Source: Candidatus Symbiobacter sp. (lineage in GTDB: Bacteria; Pseudomonadota; Alphaproteobacteria; Elsterales; Elsteraceae). Taken from it: 5,674 nt of DNA. The DNA is taken from NCBI GenBank assembly GCA_030054015.1, contig JASGCR010000155.1:1-5674 (forward strand), in the 5' to 3' direction. Of the stretch, positions 3,542 through 5,674 are shown in pieces. Made by a program: the position numbers and the translations under genes. Each line of letters begins with the position of its first letter. The first letter of the stretch is position 1. The notes under the pieces were generated by a model. It worked only from the letters and a program-made list of their open reading frames with translations, was not told the DNA's origin and searched no databases.

Positions 3542-5554
3542 TCACCCCGCATCGCCGGTTTCGCTGGGGTGAAAAAAGGCGAAAATGATTTCAGCCAATT
3601 TGCGGTTAATGGCGGGGGCTTGGCACAAATCATCGATGCTGGCGGCTTGGATGGCCTGGCGCGAGCCAAAATGGCGCAACAAAGCCCGCCGCCGGGCCGC
3701 GCCGATGCCTTCAATATCTTCCAGGCTGGAATGGAGGGTGGATTTGCTGCGACGGGCGCGGTGGCTGCCAATGACAAAGCGATGGGCTTCGTCGCGCAAT
3801 CGCTGCAAATAAAACAGGGTTTTGTCCGCGGGTGGGAGCGTAAAGGCATCGCGTCCCGGCCTAAAAAATCTTTCTCTTCCGGCATGACGGTCTGGCCCCT
3901 TGGCGATGGCAACCAGGGGGATATGGGAGAGTCCCAATTCGGCCAATACCGCCTGGGCGACGCTTAATTGCCCCGCCCCGCCATCAATCAAGAGCAAATC
4001 CGGATAGGACGCATCTGCATCAGGCAGAGGAGGCGCGTCAGGCAAAGCCTCGGTCTCAGCCAGGCCGTTATCGGGGCGGGCGGCATCGGGGCGGGCGGCA
4101 TCGGGGCGGGAAACCAAGCGACGAAACCGCCGCGTGAGCATCAGGCGCATCATGGTGAAATCATCGCCGTGATTGGCTTGTTCCGGGGTAAAATTGAATT
4201 TGCGATAGGCGTTGCGGATAAACCCATCCCGCCCGGCGACAATCATCGCGCCCACCGCATTTTGCCCGCCGGTGTGGGAATTATCGTAGACTTCGATGCG
4301 TTCGGGCGGTTGGGGGAGGTCAAATAATTCCGCCAATTTGACCAATATATCAAGCTGGCTGGCGCGTTCGGACTGGCGGCGCAGATGGGCTTCGCGGGCA
4401 TTTTGCAGCGCATGGTCGATGATTTTTTTACGCGCCCCGCGTTGCGGCACCACCAGGGCGATTTTGCGCGGTTTCGCTTGCGCGGCGGCGGCGTGGTCGG
4501 CATCAGACAAAGATTCGGCCCATTGCGCCCGCAGACCCAAGGCCGCCGCCAAAAGTTCGGATTCTTCGGGCATATGGCTGAGCAAAATGAGCGGCGGCGG
4601 TACTTTATCGGCGTAAAATTGACCGATAAAGGCGGCCATCACCGCGTCCGGGGTGGCGGTGGCATCATGGCTGGGGAAATAACTGCGCGAGCCATAATTG
4701 CTGCCATTGCGAAAGAAAAACACCTGGATCGCCATCACCCCGCTTTGGTCATACAAGGCCATGACATCGGCATCTTTGACGCTGCCGACATTAATATCTT
4801 GGCGGGCCTGCAGACTGGTGAGGGCGCGGATGCGGTCGCGCAGCCGGGCCGCTTGTTCAAATTCCCACCGCGCCGCCGCCGCGTCCATTTCCGCGGCCAA
4901 TTGACTTTGGATTTGCACCGATTTGCCCGCTAAAAATTGCCGCGCCGCCGCCACCAAATCGGCATAATCGGTCTCTGAAATCAAGCCAACGCACGGGGCG
5001 GCACAGCGTTTAATTTGATATTGCAGACAGGGGCGGTGGCGCTGGGCAAACACCGTGTCGCTGCAATTGCGCAGCAAAAACGCGCGTTGCAGGGCAATAA
5101 GGGCATTATTGACCGCAAGGCCAGAGGCAAAGGGGCCAAAATAATCCCCTTTCGCCTTGCGGCTGCCACGATGTTTGATCGCCTGCGGGTACGCATGATC
5201 GCCGGTCAGCAAAATATAAGGAAAGGATTTGTCATCGCGCAAAATGATATTGTAACGCGGTTTCAGGCTTTTAATGAGATTGGCTTCGAGCAATAACGCC
5301 TCGGCCTCGGTGGTGGTGGTGACAATCTCCAAATCCGCCGCCAGGGCCACCATGCGCTCGATGCGCGGGCCAAGGCGCGGGCCGGCGCGATATTGCGCCA
5401 CCCGTTTTTTCAGCGATTTCGCCTTGCCAACATAGAGCAAGCTGCCATCGGCGGCAAACATCCGATACACGCCGGGGCCATTGGGGAGATTTGCTAATTT
5501 TTCCTCAATCATCGCGGCACCCATCGAAGATGGAGTTATTTTTGCATCCGCCAT
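3542..5554 (-). CDS. uvrC: Excinuclease ABC subunit C (UvrC)
   Basis: UvrC is recruited to the UvrB-damaged-DNA complex and cuts the strand on both sides of the lesion. The 670-aa product has the full architecture. The GIY-YIG nuclease domain (about 24-102) has GVY (28-30), YVGK (41-44), R51 and E90 in LLLEANLIK, for the 3' cut. Four cysteines, C164, C176, C184 and C188, have the spacing of the E. coli iron-sulfur ligands. The UVR motif for UvrB contact is at about 212-247. The RNase H-like nuclease for the 5' cut has D424 in DNSH, D464-D465, D524 in LLIDGG and H591. A helix-hairpin-helix DNA-binding tail lies at about 611-662. An added Pro/Asp-rich loop (about 482-517) with RPDAA repeats splits the RNase H domain. 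I chose the ATG at 5554 because GAGGAA lies seven bases upstream; the in-frame TTG at 5569 would overlap that site. Confidence 0.98.
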   Translation of the reverse strand: MADAKITPSSMGAAMIEEKLANLPNGPGVYRMFAADGSLLYVGKAKSLKKRVAQYRAGPRLGPRIERMVALAADLEIVTTTTEAEALLLEANLIKSLKPRYNIILRDDKSFPYILLTGDHAYPQAIKHRGSRKAKGDYFGPFASGLAVNNALIALQRAFLLRNCSDTVFAQRHRPCLQYQIKRCAAPCVGLISETDYADLVAAARQFLAGKSVQIQSQLAAEMDAAAARWEFEQAARLRDRIRALTSLQARQDINVGSVKDADVMALYDQSGVMAIQVFFFRNGSNYGSRSYFPSHDATATPDAVMAAFIGQFYADKVPPPLILLSHMPEESELLAAALGLRAQWAESLSDADHAAAAQAKPRKIALVVPQRGARKKIIDHALQNAREAHLRRQSERASQLDILVKLAELFDLPQPPERIEVYDNSHTGGQNAVGAMIVAGRDGFIRNAYRKFNFTPEQANHGDDFTMMRLMLTRRFRRLVSRPDAARPDAARPDNGLAETEALPDAPPLPDADASYPDLLLIDGGAGQLSVAQAVLAELGLSHIPLVAIAKGPDRHAGRERFFRPGRDAFTLPPADKTLFYLQRLRDEAHRFVIGSHRARRSKSTLHSSLEDIEGIGAARRRALLRHFGSRQAIQAASIDDLCQAPAINRKLAEIIFAFFHPSETGDAG
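4071..4110 (-). repeat. 15-bp tandem repeat inside uvrC
   Basis: TCGGGGCGGGCGGCA occurs at 4071-4085 and 4086-4100, followed by ten bases of a third copy (4101-4110). It encodes RPDAARPDAARPD (residues 483-495). It lies in a loop between GDDF and LLIDGG, where most UvrC proteins are shorter as far as I recall. Confidence 0.9.
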
Positions 5555-5561
5555 CTTAAGG

Positions 5562-5567
5562 TTCCTC
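5562..5567 (-). promoter_or_regulatory. Ribosome binding site of uvrC
   Basis: Minus-strand GAGGAA lies seven bases before the ATG at 5554 and decides the start: the in-frame TTG at 5569-5567 overlaps this site and so cannot use it. Confidence 0.75.
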
Positions 5568-5582
5568 AAAAATTAAAAATTG

Positions 5583-5641
5583 CCCGCATTAAAAAGAAGA
5601 GCGTCATTACCCGCATTAAAAAGAAGAGCGTCATTACCCGC
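5583..5641 (+). repeat. 27-bp perfect tandem repeat in the uvrC leader
   Basis: Two identical units (5583-5609 and 5610-5636), each CCCGCATT-AAAAAGAA-GAGCGTCATTA, are followed by the first five bases of a third. Each unit contains the GAGCGTCATTACCCGC terminal sequence of the composite element across the unit junction. The array begins 28 bases before the uvrC ATG and therefore probably lies in or beside its promoter. I see no strong promoter boxes in 5555-5674. Confidence 0.95.
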
Positions 5642-5674
5642 CGGACTGCAAGCGGGAATCCGCTTGCAGTCCGA
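5626..5674 (+). repeat. Second copy of the composite element, left end, cut by the window edge
   Basis: Bases 5626-5674 match 1965-2013 at 46 of 49 positions: the terminal unit followed by hairpin A (stem 5642-5655 with 5660-5673). The three differences all fall at the hairpin tip (ATTT becomes GAAT). Whether B1, B2, C and the right arm follow cannot be seen. Confidence 0.9.

Noticed and set aside
3499..3912. Other long open frames opposite or overlapping uvrC, pgsA and the chorismate mutase gene
   Set aside because: They are shadows of well-supported genes, lack recognisable domains and give biased, low-complexity translations.
5555..5569. uvrC start at the TTG at 5569
   Set aside because: The TTG overlaps the GAGGAA site that is well placed for the ATG at 5554, and the five added residues are not part of the family.

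Overview
The window looks like a chromosomal segment of an alphaproteobacterium. All six recognisable genes lie on the minus strand, so transcription runs from high to low coordinates: uvrC, pgsA, mobB, moaD, moaE, then a chorismate mutase gene. The uvrC-pgsA-moaD-moaE order, and a chorismate mutase with a long C-terminal extension of the kind I recall from alphaproteobacteria, are the grounds for that assignment. I cannot place it below class. No transposase, phage gene, tRNA or rRNA is visible.

Layout. 5555-5674 is the uvrC leader. It holds a perfect 27-bp tandem repeat and the start of a palindromic repeat element that runs off the window. 3542-5554 is uvrC (nucleotide excision repair endonuclease). 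A short gap with a possible promoter leads to pgsA (2781-3452, phosphatidylglycerophosphate synthase), whose stop overlaps the start of mobB (2197-2781, GTP-binding protein of molybdenum cofactor maturation) as TGATG. 1902-2196 is a gene-free gap almost filled by a large nested inverted repeat built of hairpins. Then come moaD (1638-1901) and moaE (1114-1566), the two subunits of molybdopterin synthase, and the chorismate mutase gene (92-991). Bases 1-91 hold no supported gene.

Function. MoaD and MoaE together convert precursor Z (cPMP) to molybdopterin. MobB acts later, assisting dinucleotide addition to the cofactor; its partner MobA is not in the window. UvrC, PgsA and chorismate mutase are housekeeping enzymes of DNA repair, phospholipid synthesis and aromatic amino acid synthesis, with no evident functional link to the cofactor genes.

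The least ordinary part is the repeat family. A unit reading GAGCGTCATTACCCGC, and fragments of it, occurs repeatedly in the mobB-moaD gap and in front of uvrC, always pointing inward toward a hairpin GGACTGCAAGCGG/CCGCTTGCAGTCC. The two visible element copies match over 49 bases except for three changes, all at the hairpin tip. A fragment of the unit supplies the last codons of mobB. The window also shows short tandem duplications inside uvrC and the chorismate mutase gene. The chorismate mutase appears to carry Glu where the family usually has its catalytic Gln.
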